Assembly: GCA_036001465.1 (NCBI GenBank)
Contig: DASYUH010000015.1
Span: 1 to 64,000, forward strand
Direction: 5' to 3'
Source: Candidatus Polarisedimenticolia bacterium
Lineage (GTDB): Bacteria > Acidobacteriota > Polarisedimenticolia > Gp22-AA2
DNA length: 64,000 nucleotides
Shown piece by piece: positions 36,014 through 44,012 of the stretch. Numbering within the stretch: position 1 is the stretch's first letter; each line of letters opens with the position of its first letter. Position numbers and translations under genes: made by a program. Under the pieces are notes generated by a model that was not told where the DNA came from, did no database searches, and saw only the letters and a program-made list of their open reading frames with translations.

Positions 36014-38146
36014 TCAGGCGACCTGGGTGTCGCGCGTGATCTGCTGGAGGAGAGTGAGCACCATCTCGAGCCGGAACGGCTTGGAGAGGTAGGGACAGCC
36101 GGTGGCCTGGAAGAAGGCCTGGGTCTTGGGGCTCGCCAGGTCGCCCGTCGTGAAGATGAAGCGGCGCGCCATCCTGGGCTTGACCTTCAGGAGGCGCTCG
36201 TAGAATCCCTGGCCGTCGAGGCCGGGCATCTTGAGATCGGACAGGATCACGTCGTACTCGTTGGCGGTCGCCATCTTGAGCGCCGCCTGGCCGTTGCGCG
36301 CCTCGTCCACCTGATGTCCGTGCATCCTCAGGAATTCGGTGAGGAGCTCCACCAGGATCATCTCGTCGTCGACGACCAGCAACCGCAGGCGGGCGGGTGG
36401 CGCGCCCGTCGTCTTGGTCTCCTCTTCGGGGGCGCCGTCTCCGCGCTTCTCGCCGACGATCGGCAGGTCGACGTGAATCGTCGTCCCTTCCCCCACGACG
36501 CTCTCGGCGGTCACGGCGCCCTGGTGGTCCTTGATGATGGCGCGCGACACGCTCAGGCCGAGGCCGGTTCCTCTGCCGCCTCTCTTGGTCGTGAAGAACG
36601 GGTCGAAGATCGACTCGAGCCGGTCCTTCGGAATCCCGGTGCCGCTGTCGGTGAAGCTGGCGCGCAGCATGGAGCCCGACTGTCGCGTCTCGATCACCAG
36701 CCGCCGCGGACGGTCGCCCACCTCCATCATGGCGTGGTGCGAGTTGTTGACCACATTCAGGATGACCTGCTGGAGCTGATGGAAATCCAGCATCGTCTTG
36801 GGCAGGCGCGGGTCGTAGCGGCGCACCACCTCGACGTTGTCCACCTTGAGCTGGTACTGGCGCAGATCCAGGACGCCGTCGATGACCCGGCCCAGGTCCT
36901 CGTACGTCTTCTCGGGCTTGTGCCGGCGGGAGAACGACAGGAGGTTCTGCACGATCTTCTGCGAGCGCACCGCCTCGCCGTGGATGCGATCGAGGTGTTT
37001 GCGCGTCTTGGGATTCACCTCACTGGCCAGCAGCAGCTGCGCGAACCCCATGATCCCCGAGAGCGGGTTGTTGAGCTCGTGCGTCACCCCCGAGATCAGA
37101 AGGCCGATCGCCGACATCTTCTCGGCCTGCAGGAGCTGCGACTGAGCGGACAGCAACTGCGCCTCCATGCTCTTGATGTCGCGATCGAGGCGCTTCTTCT
37201 GGATGGCGTGGCCCATCTGTCCGGCGAAGAGCTCGATGAGCGACAGCGACTCGGCGGCCGGCGGCCCCGCCGCGGGCTCCACGAGCATGACCGTACCGAC
37301 CAGGGCGGCGCCGGAGCCGTAGAGGGGAATGAACAGGAGGTCCTTCGCCGCGCCGGGACGCAGGCCGCCGTCGTTGCAGGCGGACATGGCGACCAGGTAC
37401 GAGTTGCCGATCCGACGGCCCTCCCGGAAGATGGATTCGCGCTGTTCCCGCGTCGGCTTGTGGGCGTGGAAATAGTCGACCTGGCGGTCGTCGAAACCGG
37501 TAAAGAAGAACTTCAGATCGCCACCGTCATCGTCCAGAAGCGTGAGGACCGCTCGCGTGTAGCCCGAGTGGCCGCGCACCGCTTCGAGAAACAACCGGCA
37601 CACGGTATCGAGATCGTCCTCCTGGACGATGCGGTTGGCCACCTTGCTGAACTCGGCCACCCGGCGCAGGACGCTCCCGGACGCCTCCACAGCGCCGCCT
37701 GACGCGCCGATCGCCGCCGCGACCCGGCCCAGGGCCTCCGGCGGAATTCCCGTCGCCTTCCCCTCCATGCCGCCCGGCACGTTGCTTCCCAGGATCAGGA
37801 CGCAGCCGGCGCTGTCGCCCACGCCGAGCGGGACGAACGCCGCCTCGGCGACGCCCCGCTTCCTCAGGATCCTGTCTTCGGGGAAAGGGGTGGACTTGTG
37901 CAGGTTCGACGAGTACTCCACCGCCCCCTTGCGCAGCACCTGCGCGGCGCGGGAGCCCTTCCGGCGCACCGAATGCGAGGCGTGCCGCTCGTTGGACGGG
38001 TGGGCGGTCAGAAGGGTGATCCGTGTCGCGTCGGAGGATGGCAGCGCCAGGCAGATGCGATCGCATGGCAGCAGGTCGCCGATTTCGCGGCAGACCTGCT
38101 GAAGAATCTCTTCGGACAAATGTTTCGTCTCGCCGCTGATGCGCAA
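36014..38146 (-). CDS. Hybrid histidine kinase: GAF-GAF-HisKA-HATPase-receiver
   Basis: A 710-residue soluble sensor kinase. Two GAF-like domains (about 10-140 and 160-330) precede HisKA with the phosphoacceptor His356 in GVTHELNNPLSGIMGF. The ATPase domain has the N box (VILNVVNNSHHAM), G1 (FTDSGTGIPKDRL), F box (FDPFFTTK) and G2 (RGTGLGLSVSRAI). A C-terminal receiver follows (about 585-705) with the phosphoacceptor Asp637 in ILSDLKMPG and a conserved Lys in PYLSKPF. It probably senses a small ligand or redox state and passes phosphate to an Hpt or output protein that is not in this window. The start is TTG (first in frame), preceded by GGAG. A very good promoter lies at 38200-38228. Confidence 0.92.
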   Translation of the reverse strand: MRISGETKHLSEEILQQVCREIGDLLPCDRICLALPSSDATRITLLTAHPSNERHASHSVRRKGSRAAQVLRKGAVEYSSNLHKSTPFPEDRILRKRGVAEAAFVPLGVGDSAGCVLILGSNVPGGMEGKATGIPPEALGRVAAAIGASGGAVEASGSVLRRVAEFSKVANRIVQEDDLDTVCRLFLEAVRGHSGYTRAVLTLLDDDGGDLKFFFTGFDDRQVDYFHAHKPTREQRESIFREGRRIGNSYLVAMSACNDGGLRPGAAKDLLFIPLYGSGAALVGTVMLVEPAAGPPAAESLSLIELFAGQMGHAIQKKRLDRDIKSMEAQLLSAQSQLLQAEKMSAIGLLISGVTHELNNPLSGIMGFAQLLLASEVNPKTRKHLDRIHGEAVRSQKIVQNLLSFSRRHKPEKTYEDLGRVIDGVLDLRQYQLKVDNVEVVRRYDPRLPKTMLDFHQLQQVILNVVNNSHHAMMEVGDRPRRLVIETRQSGSMLRASFTDSGTGIPKDRLESIFDPFFTTKRGGRGTGLGLSVSRAIIKDHQGAVTAESVVGEGTTIHVDLPIVGEKRGDGAPEEETKTTGAPPARLRLLVVDDEMILVELLTEFLRMHGHQVDEARNGQAALKMATANEYDVILSDLKMPGLDGQGFYERLLKVKPRMARRFIFTTGDLASPKTQAFFQATGCPYLSKPFRLEMVLTLLQQITRDTQVA

Positions 38147-38199
38147 GGGACTCCGCCGTGCGCGGCTCTAGAGAGACCGATTTCCTCTGACGCATTTGC

Positions 38200-38228
38200 A
38201 ATATAAGTTGATCGTAAGCCACAGTCAA
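38200..38228 (-). promoter_or_regulatory. Strong sigma70-type promoter for the hybrid kinase
   Basis: On the minus strand, TTGACT (38223-38228) and TATATT (38200-38205) are separated by exactly 17 nt. This predicts a transcription start near 38193 and a ~47-nt leader before the TTG at 38146. It is the best canonical promoter seen in the window. Confidence 0.7.
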
Positions 38229-38245
38229 CATTACGAAAATTAGCA

Positions 38246-38273
38246 TTGACTCCTGTGTGAAGTGTGATAGATT
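38246..38273 (+). promoter_or_regulatory. Candidate promoter for the secreted Ig-like protein gene
   Basis: TTGACT (38246-38251) and TAGATT (38268-38273) are separated by 16 nt on the plus strand. It lies back-to-back with the kinase promoter, so the two genes may be regulated from a shared ~75-nt control region. Confidence 0.45.
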
Positions 38274-38356
38274 CACGTCTTGTTTCATAGTCAAATTTGC
38301 TCTATTACATATACGCAATGAACGGGCAAGATCTGTCGCGCTGGGAGGGCGGGACA

Positions 38357-38845
38357 ATGAATGGAACCGGGTGGTCGCGAGCGGCGATGGTGGCGGGGGG
38401 GGTCCTTCTGATCCTGGCGGGGGTCGCGCCCGCCTGGTCCAAAGGTTTGAGATCCAAGGAGAACGGGTCCGCGCTGTGGATTGCCGCCGATCGGGTGACC
38501 GGCTTCGTCCCCTTCACGGTCTCGCTTTACGGAAAGGTGAACAGCTCGGTCGAGCCCGGGCGGCTGGAGCTGTGCCGCGAGGCCGCGATGCAGTCCGATT
38601 TCACCGGGTCCCGCGACGGCAGGGGGGGCGACGATCCGATGGCCCCGACATCGCGACCCGAGCGCGGTGACTCCGCGAACGAACCGGCCTGCTCCACCGG
38701 GACCCTGGTACGGACGGCGGACGGCTTCGACTACAAGCACGAGATGCGCTTCGATCGCCCCGGGGTGTACCGGGTCCGCCTGAGCATGGTGGACCACACC
38801 GGCCACCGGGCCATCTCGAACGCCGTCCAGGTGAACGCGCTCTAG
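38357..38845 (+). CDS. Secreted Ig/PKD-like protein, unknown function
   Basis: A 162-residue exported protein with signal sequence WSRAAMVAGGVLLILAGVAPAWS and one beta-sandwich domain (about 35-160). TGFVPFTVSLYGKVNSSVEP resembles the first strands of a PKD/Ig-like fold, and PGVYRVRLSMVDHTGHRAIS the last. Two cysteines (in ELCREA and PACSTG) could form a disulfide. No named family is claimed. The ATG at 38357 has GGAGG 8 nt upstream; an in-frame start at 38297 has none. Its 3' end overlaps the convergent lipoprotein gene by 4 nt. Confidence 0.72.
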   Translation: MNGTGWSRAAMVAGGVLLILAGVAPAWSKGLRSKENGSALWIAADRVTGFVPFTVSLYGKVNSSVEPGRLELCREAAMQSDFTGSRDGRGGDDPMAPTSRPERGDSANEPACSTGTLVRTADGFDYKHEMRFDRPGVYRVRLSMVDHTGHRAISNAVQVNAL

Positions 38846-39258
38846 GAACCCTCTTTCTTCGGGAGCGGCTTCTTCAGGGCTTCCTGCAGCTCCTTCCGGC
38901 TGGCCTCGTCGCCCGTCAGGGTGGCGATCAGCTCGCCGCGTGACGTGGCGTCCGCCAGGAGCTTCCCGACAATCGCCGCCTTCTGGGTGGGGTCGGCCAT
39001 GAGCTTCTCGACGGCGAGCGCCTTGACGGACACATCGCCCAGAAGCGTCTCGGCCATCTCCTTCTTCGAATCGTTGTTCGTGGCCAGCTTCGTCATGATG
39101 TCCCGCTTGGCCACCTCGTCGGTGACGAGCTTGCCGATGAGCTCGTCCTTGGTGGTCGGGTTCATGATCATCTCGTCGACGCTCGAGCCGCATCCGACCA
39201 GGGCCATCCCGATCAGCGCGGCCCCGATCACGACGCTCGTGCTGCGCGCAGCGTTCAT
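38842..39258 (-). CDS. Small helical-repeat lipoprotein
   Basis: A 138-residue lipoprotein: signal peptide STSVVIGAALIGMALVGC with lipobox LVGC (acylated Cys23), then a charged, helix-rich body. The body shows degenerate repeats of roughly 15-17 residues around L-x-x-K-L-x-x-D (ELIGKLVTDEVAKRD, DIMTKLATNNDSKKE, AIVGKLLADATSRGE, ELIATLTGDEASRKE). Not recognised as a named family. A ribosome site GGAGGAGACAGGAGC immediately precedes the ATG, implying strong translation. An envelope-associated structural or spacer role is possible. Confidence 0.8.
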   Translation of the reverse strand: MNAARSTSVVIGAALIGMALVGCGSSVDEMIMNPTTKDELIGKLVTDEVAKRDIMTKLATNNDSKKEMAETLLGDVSVKALAVEKLMADPTQKAAIVGKLLADATSRGELIATLTGDEASRKELQEALKKPLPKKEGS

Positions 39259-39300
39259 GCTCCTGTCTCCTCCTCGATTCGTGGATCCTGGGTGGACTGT

Positions 39301-39516
39301 CTAGCTCGCCGGGGTGGGGGCCGCCACCTTCTCGTCCTTCTTGGCCGGCGCCGCCCGGCGCTTCTCCATGGCCAGGGCGACGCGGCGCGCGCGCTGCCAT
39401 CTCTTCAGCTTCTTGGCGAACAACCGCCGCTTGTCCGGAGCCATGGACGGCCCCTTCTCGGCGATCTTCTTCGTGAGCCGGTCGATTCTCGTCTTCAATT
39501 GGCCGGATGTGGCCAT
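39301..39516 (-). CDS. Small basic helical protein
   Basis: A 71-residue highly basic protein (KTRIDRLTKKIAEKGPSMAP, KRRLFAKKLKRWQRARRV) predicted as a helical hairpin with a Lys/Ala/Pro tail. GGAGG lies 6-7 nt upstream of the ATG at 39516, which supports translation. The composition suggests binding to nucleic acid or the ribosome, but no family was recognised. It follows the lipoprotein gene upstream on the same strand. Confidence 0.55.
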   Translation of the reverse strand: MATSGQLKTRIDRLTKKIAEKGPSMAPDKRRLFAKKLKRWQRARRVALAMEKRRAAPAKKDEKVAAPTPAS

Positions 39517-39595
39517 GTGGCGCCTCCAGTCGAACCCTTGATGGAAGGGGCGGGAGCGTAGCATCGCCCGGCGCCACGCGTCAAGCGCGTGATGG

Positions 39596-39601
39596 TAGAA
39601 T
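39596..39601 (+). promoter_or_regulatory. Candidate -10 giving a near-leaderless transcript
   Basis: TAGAAT ends 8 nt before the ATG at 39610; no Shine-Dalgarno is present. It is the same hexamer and geometry as upstream of the cystathionine beta-synthase gene. Confidence 0.45.
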
Positions 39602-39609
39602 CGCCCGCC

Positions 39610-39843
39610 ATGAGCGGTGCGGACAACGCGCGGGGGCGCCCGCGGCGGCGCCTGACCCTGACCGACTACATCGTGCGGGTGCCCCTCGGCCTCCTCTCGC
39701 TCCTGCTCCTGGCGATCGTCGCGGTGCCGGCGATGATCTGCATGACCGCCCTGTACTATGCCTCGCGCTGGGCCTCGACCCTGTTCGGCCGCCGTCGCCC
39801 GTCCCGGGCGGAGGGGGCCAATCGCGAGGAGCGCGTCGCTTGA
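39610..39843 (+). CDS. Small single-pass membrane protein upstream of the Nramp-like gene
   Basis: A 77-residue protein with an Arg-rich N-terminus (RGRPRRRLTLTDYIVRV), one long hydrophobic helix (LGLLSLLLLAIVAVPAMICM) and a basic tail. Earlier in-frame starts (GTG 39589, ATG 39592) overlap the putative -10 element and are less likely. Unrecognised family. It ends 31 nt before the GTG of the Nramp-like transporter, so it may be an accessory membrane subunit or simply the first gene of the operon. Confidence 0.6.
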   Translation: MSGADNARGRPRRRLTLTDYIVRVPLGLLSLLLLAIVAVPAMICMTALYYASRWASTLFGRRRPSRAEGANREERVA

Positions 39844-39874
39844 CGCCGGGCGGAATGCCGATCCCGCCGCCTGC

Positions 39875-41284
39875 GTGAGCGGGCTCCGGCCGTTCCGCAG
39901 GCTCCCCCTGCCTCCGTTCCCCGGGTATCTCAAGGCGCTGGGCCCGGGCATCGTCTGGCTGGCGCTGGCGCAGGGCAGCGGCGAGCTGATCTGGTGGCCG
40001 TACGTCGTGGCGCGCTACGGCCTGGCGTTCCTGTTTCTGCTCGTCCCCGCCTGCCTCATCCAGTGGCCGGTGAACTACGCGATCGGCCGTTACACGATCC
40101 TGACCGGCGAGTCGATCGTGCGCGGGTTCCTGCGCCTGAACCGCGGCTTCGGGATCGCTCTCTGGGTCCTGCTCGCGCTGTCGTTCGTCTGGGTCGGGGC
40201 GTTCGCCTCCGCCGGCGGGACCGCCCTCGCCGCGCTCGTCGACTGGCCGGCCGGATGGGGCGACCGCGCCCGCACCATCCTGTGGGCCTATGTGTCGATG
40301 ACGCTCCTGCTCGGAGCGTTTCTCGTCAGCCGCCGCTTCTACCGGTTCATCGAATGGTTCATGTGGATCGTGTCGCTGGGCACTCTGGCGGGGCTCGTGC
40401 TGGCCTGCTCCCACCCGGCGGTGCTCGCCGCCCTCCCCTCGTTCCTCGCGGGCCTGGTGCGCCCCGAATGGCCCCCACCCCGGCCATGGGACCCGGGCGA
40501 CGCGACGCGTCTGCTGACCGCCATCACGTTCGCCGGCCTCGGCGGCTTCTGGACGCTGTTCTATTCCTACTGGCTGCGCGCCAAGGGGGCCGGGATGGCG
40601 GGCCACCTCGAGGCGGCCGCTCCCGCGGCCGGCGCCGTCGCGTCGGCGGCGCAGGAGGAGCCGCTCCTTCCGGATCGGGGCGGGCCGCAGCTTCGCCTCT
40701 GGCAGCGCTTTCTGCTGTTCGATTCCGGCGTCGGCGTCCTCGGAAACCTGGCGACGACCCTGATGACCTGCCTCCTGGCCTGGGCGCTTCTCTTTCCGCG
40801 GGGCCTCTACCCCGAGGGGTACCACCTGGCGGTGGTGCAGAGCGAGTTCTTCTCCGTGCGCTTCGGCGGCGTCGGGCGCGTCCTGTTCCTGATCGTCGCG
40901 GCCGCCTTCCTGTGCGACACCTGGATCGGCACGATGGATACGGTCGCGCGCGTGCACGCGGACGTCTGCCGCGCCGTCTTCCCGCGCTGCGCGGCCGTTC
41001 CGGCGCGGCGGCTTTACTACATCTTCCTGGGGGCCGGGTCGGGGCTCACGATCGTCACGCTGCCGCTCGGCGAGCCGGGGGCCCTCATCCTCATGACCGC
41101 GGTGATCGGGTTCGTCGGCACGGTCATCTACACCTGGGCTCTCGTCTTCCTCGACCGGATCGTCCTGCCGCGCCTCGCCCCGGATCTCGACCCCGCGGGG
41201 GCCGCGTCACGCAGCCTGCTCGTCCTCTCGGGCGTCGCCTACACCCTCCTCGCGGTGCTGTACCTCATGGCGCTCCTGCGCTGA
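39875..41284 (+). CDS. Atypical Nramp (SLC11)-like transporter
   Basis: A 469-residue protein with about 11 helices in the LeuT-fold arrangement of Nramp transporters. The first helix region, LGPGIVWLALAQGSGELIWW, aligns in pattern with Nramp helix 1. The metal-binding DPGN motif is replaced by a GSGE-type sequence, and the helix-6 Met-Pro-His motif is not evident (FAGLGGFWTLFYSYWLRAKG). Substrate may therefore differ from Mn2+/Fe2+. No ATG fits; the GTG at 39875 is the first start before the conserved region and has no strong ribosome site. It follows the small membrane protein gene closely. Confidence 0.75.
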   Translation: MSGLRPFRRLPLPPFPGYLKALGPGIVWLALAQGSGELIWWPYVVARYGLAFLFLLVPACLIQWPVNYAIGRYTILTGESIVRGFLRLNRGFGIALWVLLALSFVWVGAFASAGGTALAALVDWPAGWGDRARTILWAYVSMTLLLGAFLVSRRFYRFIEWFMWIVSLGTLAGLVLACSHPAVLAALPSFLAGLVRPEWPPPRPWDPGDATRLLTAITFAGLGGFWTLFYSYWLRAKGAGMAGHLEAAAPAAGAVASAAQEEPLLPDRGGPQLRLWQRFLLFDSGVGVLGNLATTLMTCLLAWALLFPRGLYPEGYHLAVVQSEFFSVRFGGVGRVLFLIVAAAFLCDTWIGTMDTVARVHADVCRAVFPRCAAVPARRLYYIFLGAGSGLTIVTLPLGEPGALILMTAVIGFVGTVIYTWALVFLDRIVLPRLAPDLDPAGAASRSLLVLSGVAYTLLAVLYLMALLR

Positions 41285-41294
41285 CCGGGGCCCG

Positions 41295-41306
41295 GGAGCC
41301 TGTCCG
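41295..41306 (+). repeat. Half copy of the dispersed palindrome
   Basis: GGAGCCTGTCCG matches the arm of the palindrome at 32750-32804; no complementary arm follows. It lies in the 45-nt gap between the convergent Nramp-like and ADOP permease genes. Confidence 0.45.
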
Positions 41307-41329
41307 TGCCCCGGGCCGGATCCCCGCGG

Positions 41330-43765
41330 TCACTCCTCCCGCAGCGCCCGCATCGGATCGATGCGCGAGGCGCGGCGGGCCGGAAGGAAGGACGCCCACC
41401 AGGCGACGGCGGCGAGGATCGCCGCGATGGTCAGGAAGGTGGACAGGTCGTTCGGCTGGACGGCGAAGAGCAGGCTTGCCAGGAAGCGCGTGACCGCGAG
41501 CGCGGCGCCGGCACCGAGGACCAGGCCGATCGCGGTCAGCTTCATCCCGTGGCGGACGACCATCCGGACGACGTCGCCCGAGCGCGCCCCGAGCGCCATC
41601 CGGATGCCGATCTCGCGCGTCCGCTGCGCCACCGAGTACGAGATGACGCCGTACAGCCCGACCGCCGCCAGGACCAGCGCGACGGACGCGAAGATCCCCA
41701 GGAGCAGCATCGCGAAGCGGCGCGTGACCAGGGTGGAATCCAGGACCTGCTCCATGGTCTCGACGCGGAACACCGGCAGGCCGCCGTCGAGGTCGCGCAC
41801 GGCCCCCCGCGCCGCCGGGACCATCGAAGCGGGATGGGTGGCGGTGCGCAGCACCAGGGTCATCCCGCGGCGGGGCATCTGGGTCGAGGGGATGTAATAC
41901 TGCTCCTTCACCCTCCCGTCGAGCCCGTACTTCTTGACGTGTCCGACGACGCCGACGATCTCGCGCCAGACCGGCTTGTCGTCCGAGCCCTCGAAGTAGA
42001 GCCTCATCCGGTGCCCGACCGCATCCCCGGCCGGCCAGTACCGATCGGCCAGCACCTGGTCGATGACCGCGACCTTCGTCGCCTCGGGCCCGTCGCGCGG
42101 CTCGAAGAAGCGCCCTGTGACGAGCGGGATGCCGAGGGCCCTGAAGTAGTCGTGGCTGATGACGTGCGAGTCGCCGTGCGGGGACGGCTGTCCCTCCTGG
42201 ACCTGCAGCCCTTCGATGGCGAACGAGGCGCTGGCGTTGTCCCCCCCCATCGGCAGGTTGGAGATGGTCGCGGCCGACACCACGCCGGGGAGGGCCGATG
42301 CCCGGCGCAGCAGCTCGTCGAAGAAGGCGGCCACTTGGCCGTCCTCGGCGTACCGGCTCTGCGGCAGGGTCAGGCGCATCGTCAGGACGTGGTCGGGCCG
42401 GAAGCCCGGATCGACGGCGCGCAGCCGGACGAAGCTGCGGATGAGCAGCCCCGCCCCGACCAGGAGCACGAGCGCCACGGCCACCTGCGATACCACGAAG
42501 ACCCCGAGCAGCCGATGGCCGCGCCGGCCGAGCCCCTCGCCGCGCCCCCCCTCCTTGAGCATGCTGTTGAAGTCGAGCCGCGCGGTCTGCAGCGCCGGCG
42601 CCAGCCCGAAGACCATCCCGGTCAGAATCGACACGACGAGCGTGAAGACGAGCGCCGTCGCGTCGAGGCCGATCGTCCGGCCCCCCAGGACCATCTGCAC
42701 CGCCGCGTCCGGCGCCGCAGCCACGAGGACCTTGAGCCCGAGGAAGGCGACGAGGAGCCCGAGCGCCCCGCCCGCCGCCCCGAGCACGACGCTCTCGGTC
42801 AGGAGCTGGCGGACCACGCGGAGGCGCCCCGCGCCGAGGGCCGAGCGGATCGCCATCTCCCTCTGCCGCGCGGTGGCGCGGGCCAGGAGCAGGTTGGCGA
42901 CGTTCGAGCAGGCGATGAGCAGCACGCAGCCGACCGCCGCCAGGAGCACCAGGAGCGAGGGCCTGACCTCGCCGGTCATCTCGTCCAGGAGTGGGAACAG
43001 GCGCGGGCTCCAGCCTTCGACGTAGAACTCCTTCCGAAGTCGCGAGCCGATTCCGTCCATCTCCGAACCGGCCTGCTGAAGCGTCACGCCCGGCTTCAGG
43101 CGCGCCACGCCGATCAGGAACTCGTTGCCGTGGTTGCCGGGAGCCGTCTGCTCGACGGTGAAGGCGATCGGCTTGTACAGGTCGGCCGGCTGGAAGAAGA
43201 CGAAGTGTGGCGGCATGACGCCGACGACGGTGTGCGTCTCGCCGTTGAGCTCGAGCGTCTTCCCGAGGATCCCGGCGTCGCCGCCAAAGCGCCGCTGCCA
43301 GAGTCCGTGGCTGAGGATCACGACCCGCTCGCCGCCCGGAGCGTCCTCCTCCTTCAGGAAATCCCGGCCGAGCATCGGCGGCACGCCGAGGGTCGCCAGG
43401 AAGTTGCCCGTCACCCGCGCCCCCTGGACGCGCTCCGGGTCCCCCGCGCCGGTGAGGTTGGCGCTCCAGTTGGCCGCGGCCGCCACGCTCTCGAACCCCT
43501 GCACGTGGTCCCGGTACTCGAGGTAGGACGGGACCGACAGCGACGCCTTCGGCAGGTTCATCTGCGCGTACTCGTGCCAGATCATCACGAGCCGCCCGGG
43601 GTCCCGATACGGCAGCGGGCGCAGAAGGACCGCGTCGACGACGCTGAACATGGCGGTGTTGGCGCCGATCCCGAGCGCCAGCGCCAGGAGGGCCACGACC
43701 GTGAAGGCGGGCCGCGACCGGAGCATCCTGAGGCCGTAGCGCAGATCCTGCAGCAGAGTGTCCAT
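41330..43765 (-). CDS. ADOP-type FtsX/MacB-like permease
   Basis: An 811-residue permease of the acidobacterial duplicated orphan permease type: two tandem MacB-like halves, each with a periplasmic core domain and FtsX-type helices. The N-terminal DLRYGLRMLRSRPAFTVVAL and GIGANTAMFSVVDAVLLRPL are the typical ADOP opening. The first FtsX core reads CSNVANLLLARATARQREMA, and the last RTREIGIRMALGARSGDVVR. No ATP-binding partner is adjacent, hence orphan. MacB-type permeases use a mechanotransmission cycle to act on periplasmic substrates; the function of ADOP members is not established. The ATG at 43765 has GGAGGGG upstream. Confidence 0.92.
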   Translation of the reverse strand: MDTLLQDLRYGLRMLRSRPAFTVVALLALALGIGANTAMFSVVDAVLLRPLPYRDPGRLVMIWHEYAQMNLPKASLSVPSYLEYRDHVQGFESVAAAANWSANLTGAGDPERVQGARVTGNFLATLGVPPMLGRDFLKEEDAPGGERVVILSHGLWQRRFGGDAGILGKTLELNGETHTVVGVMPPHFVFFQPADLYKPIAFTVEQTAPGNHGNEFLIGVARLKPGVTLQQAGSEMDGIGSRLRKEFYVEGWSPRLFPLLDEMTGEVRPSLLVLLAAVGCVLLIACSNVANLLLARATARQREMAIRSALGAGRLRVVRQLLTESVVLGAAGGALGLLVAFLGLKVLVAAAPDAAVQMVLGGRTIGLDATALVFTLVVSILTGMVFGLAPALQTARLDFNSMLKEGGRGEGLGRRGHRLLGVFVVSQVAVALVLLVGAGLLIRSFVRLRAVDPGFRPDHVLTMRLTLPQSRYAEDGQVAAFFDELLRRASALPGVVSAATISNLPMGGDNASASFAIEGLQVQEGQPSPHGDSHVISHDYFRALGIPLVTGRFFEPRDGPEATKVAVIDQVLADRYWPAGDAVGHRMRLYFEGSDDKPVWREIVGVVGHVKKYGLDGRVKEQYYIPSTQMPRRGMTLVLRTATHPASMVPAARGAVRDLDGGLPVFRVETMEQVLDSTLVTRRFAMLLLGIFASVALVLAAVGLYGVISYSVAQRTREIGIRMALGARSGDVVRMVVRHGMKLTAIGLVLGAGAALAVTRFLASLLFAVQPNDLSTFLTIAAILAAVAWWASFLPARRASRIDPMRALREE

Positions 43766-43782
43766 CACGTCCCCTCCACGGA

Positions 43783-43895
43783 TAGGAGCCTGTCCGAGTA
43801 TCGGGCCGGCCTCCTGGTTCGCGCCCACGATTCTATCCCCTCGGAGGCGGTCCGCGTGTTCGGCCGGTCCCGGCCTCATGTTCGGACAGCTCCTG
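43783..43895. repeat. Degenerate or interrupted copy of the dispersed palindrome
   Basis: A left arm TAGGAGCCTGTCCGAGTAT (43783-43801) followed by GGGCCGGCC, and a right-arm-like TTCGGACAGCTCCT (~43881-43894), are separated by about 80 nt of unrelated sequence. It seems to be a copy split by an insertion, or two decayed copies. Confidence 0.5.
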
Positions 43896-43965
43896 CCGCG
43901 AGCGGCCCGCACGGGTCCCGTTGTTGCAGGATGCGGACCGCGGCGGAATGTTTGCGCTTTTTTGG

Positions 43966-43993
43966 TTGACGCGCCGGGACACAGTGGTATTTT
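43966..43993 (+). promoter_or_regulatory. Candidate argR promoter
   Basis: TTGACG (43966-43971) and TATTTT (43988-43993) are separated by 16 nt. Transcription would start near 44000, giving an almost leaderless argR message (ATG at 44004, no Shine-Dalgarno). The -10 overlaps the putative ArgR operator. Confidence 0.5.
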
Positions 43994-44012
43994 ATGCAAG
44001 CTTATGAATAAA
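43991..44012. promoter_or_regulatory. argR: Possible ArgR operator (autoregulation)
   Basis: TTTATGCA (43991-43998) and TGAATAAA (44005-44012) form an 8-bp inverted repeat with one mismatch around AGCTTA. The TGAAT/ATTCA-like half-sites recall ARG boxes, though their orientation and spacing differ from the E. coli consensus. The site covers the -10 and the start codon of argR, where a bound repressor would block initiation. Confidence 0.4.
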
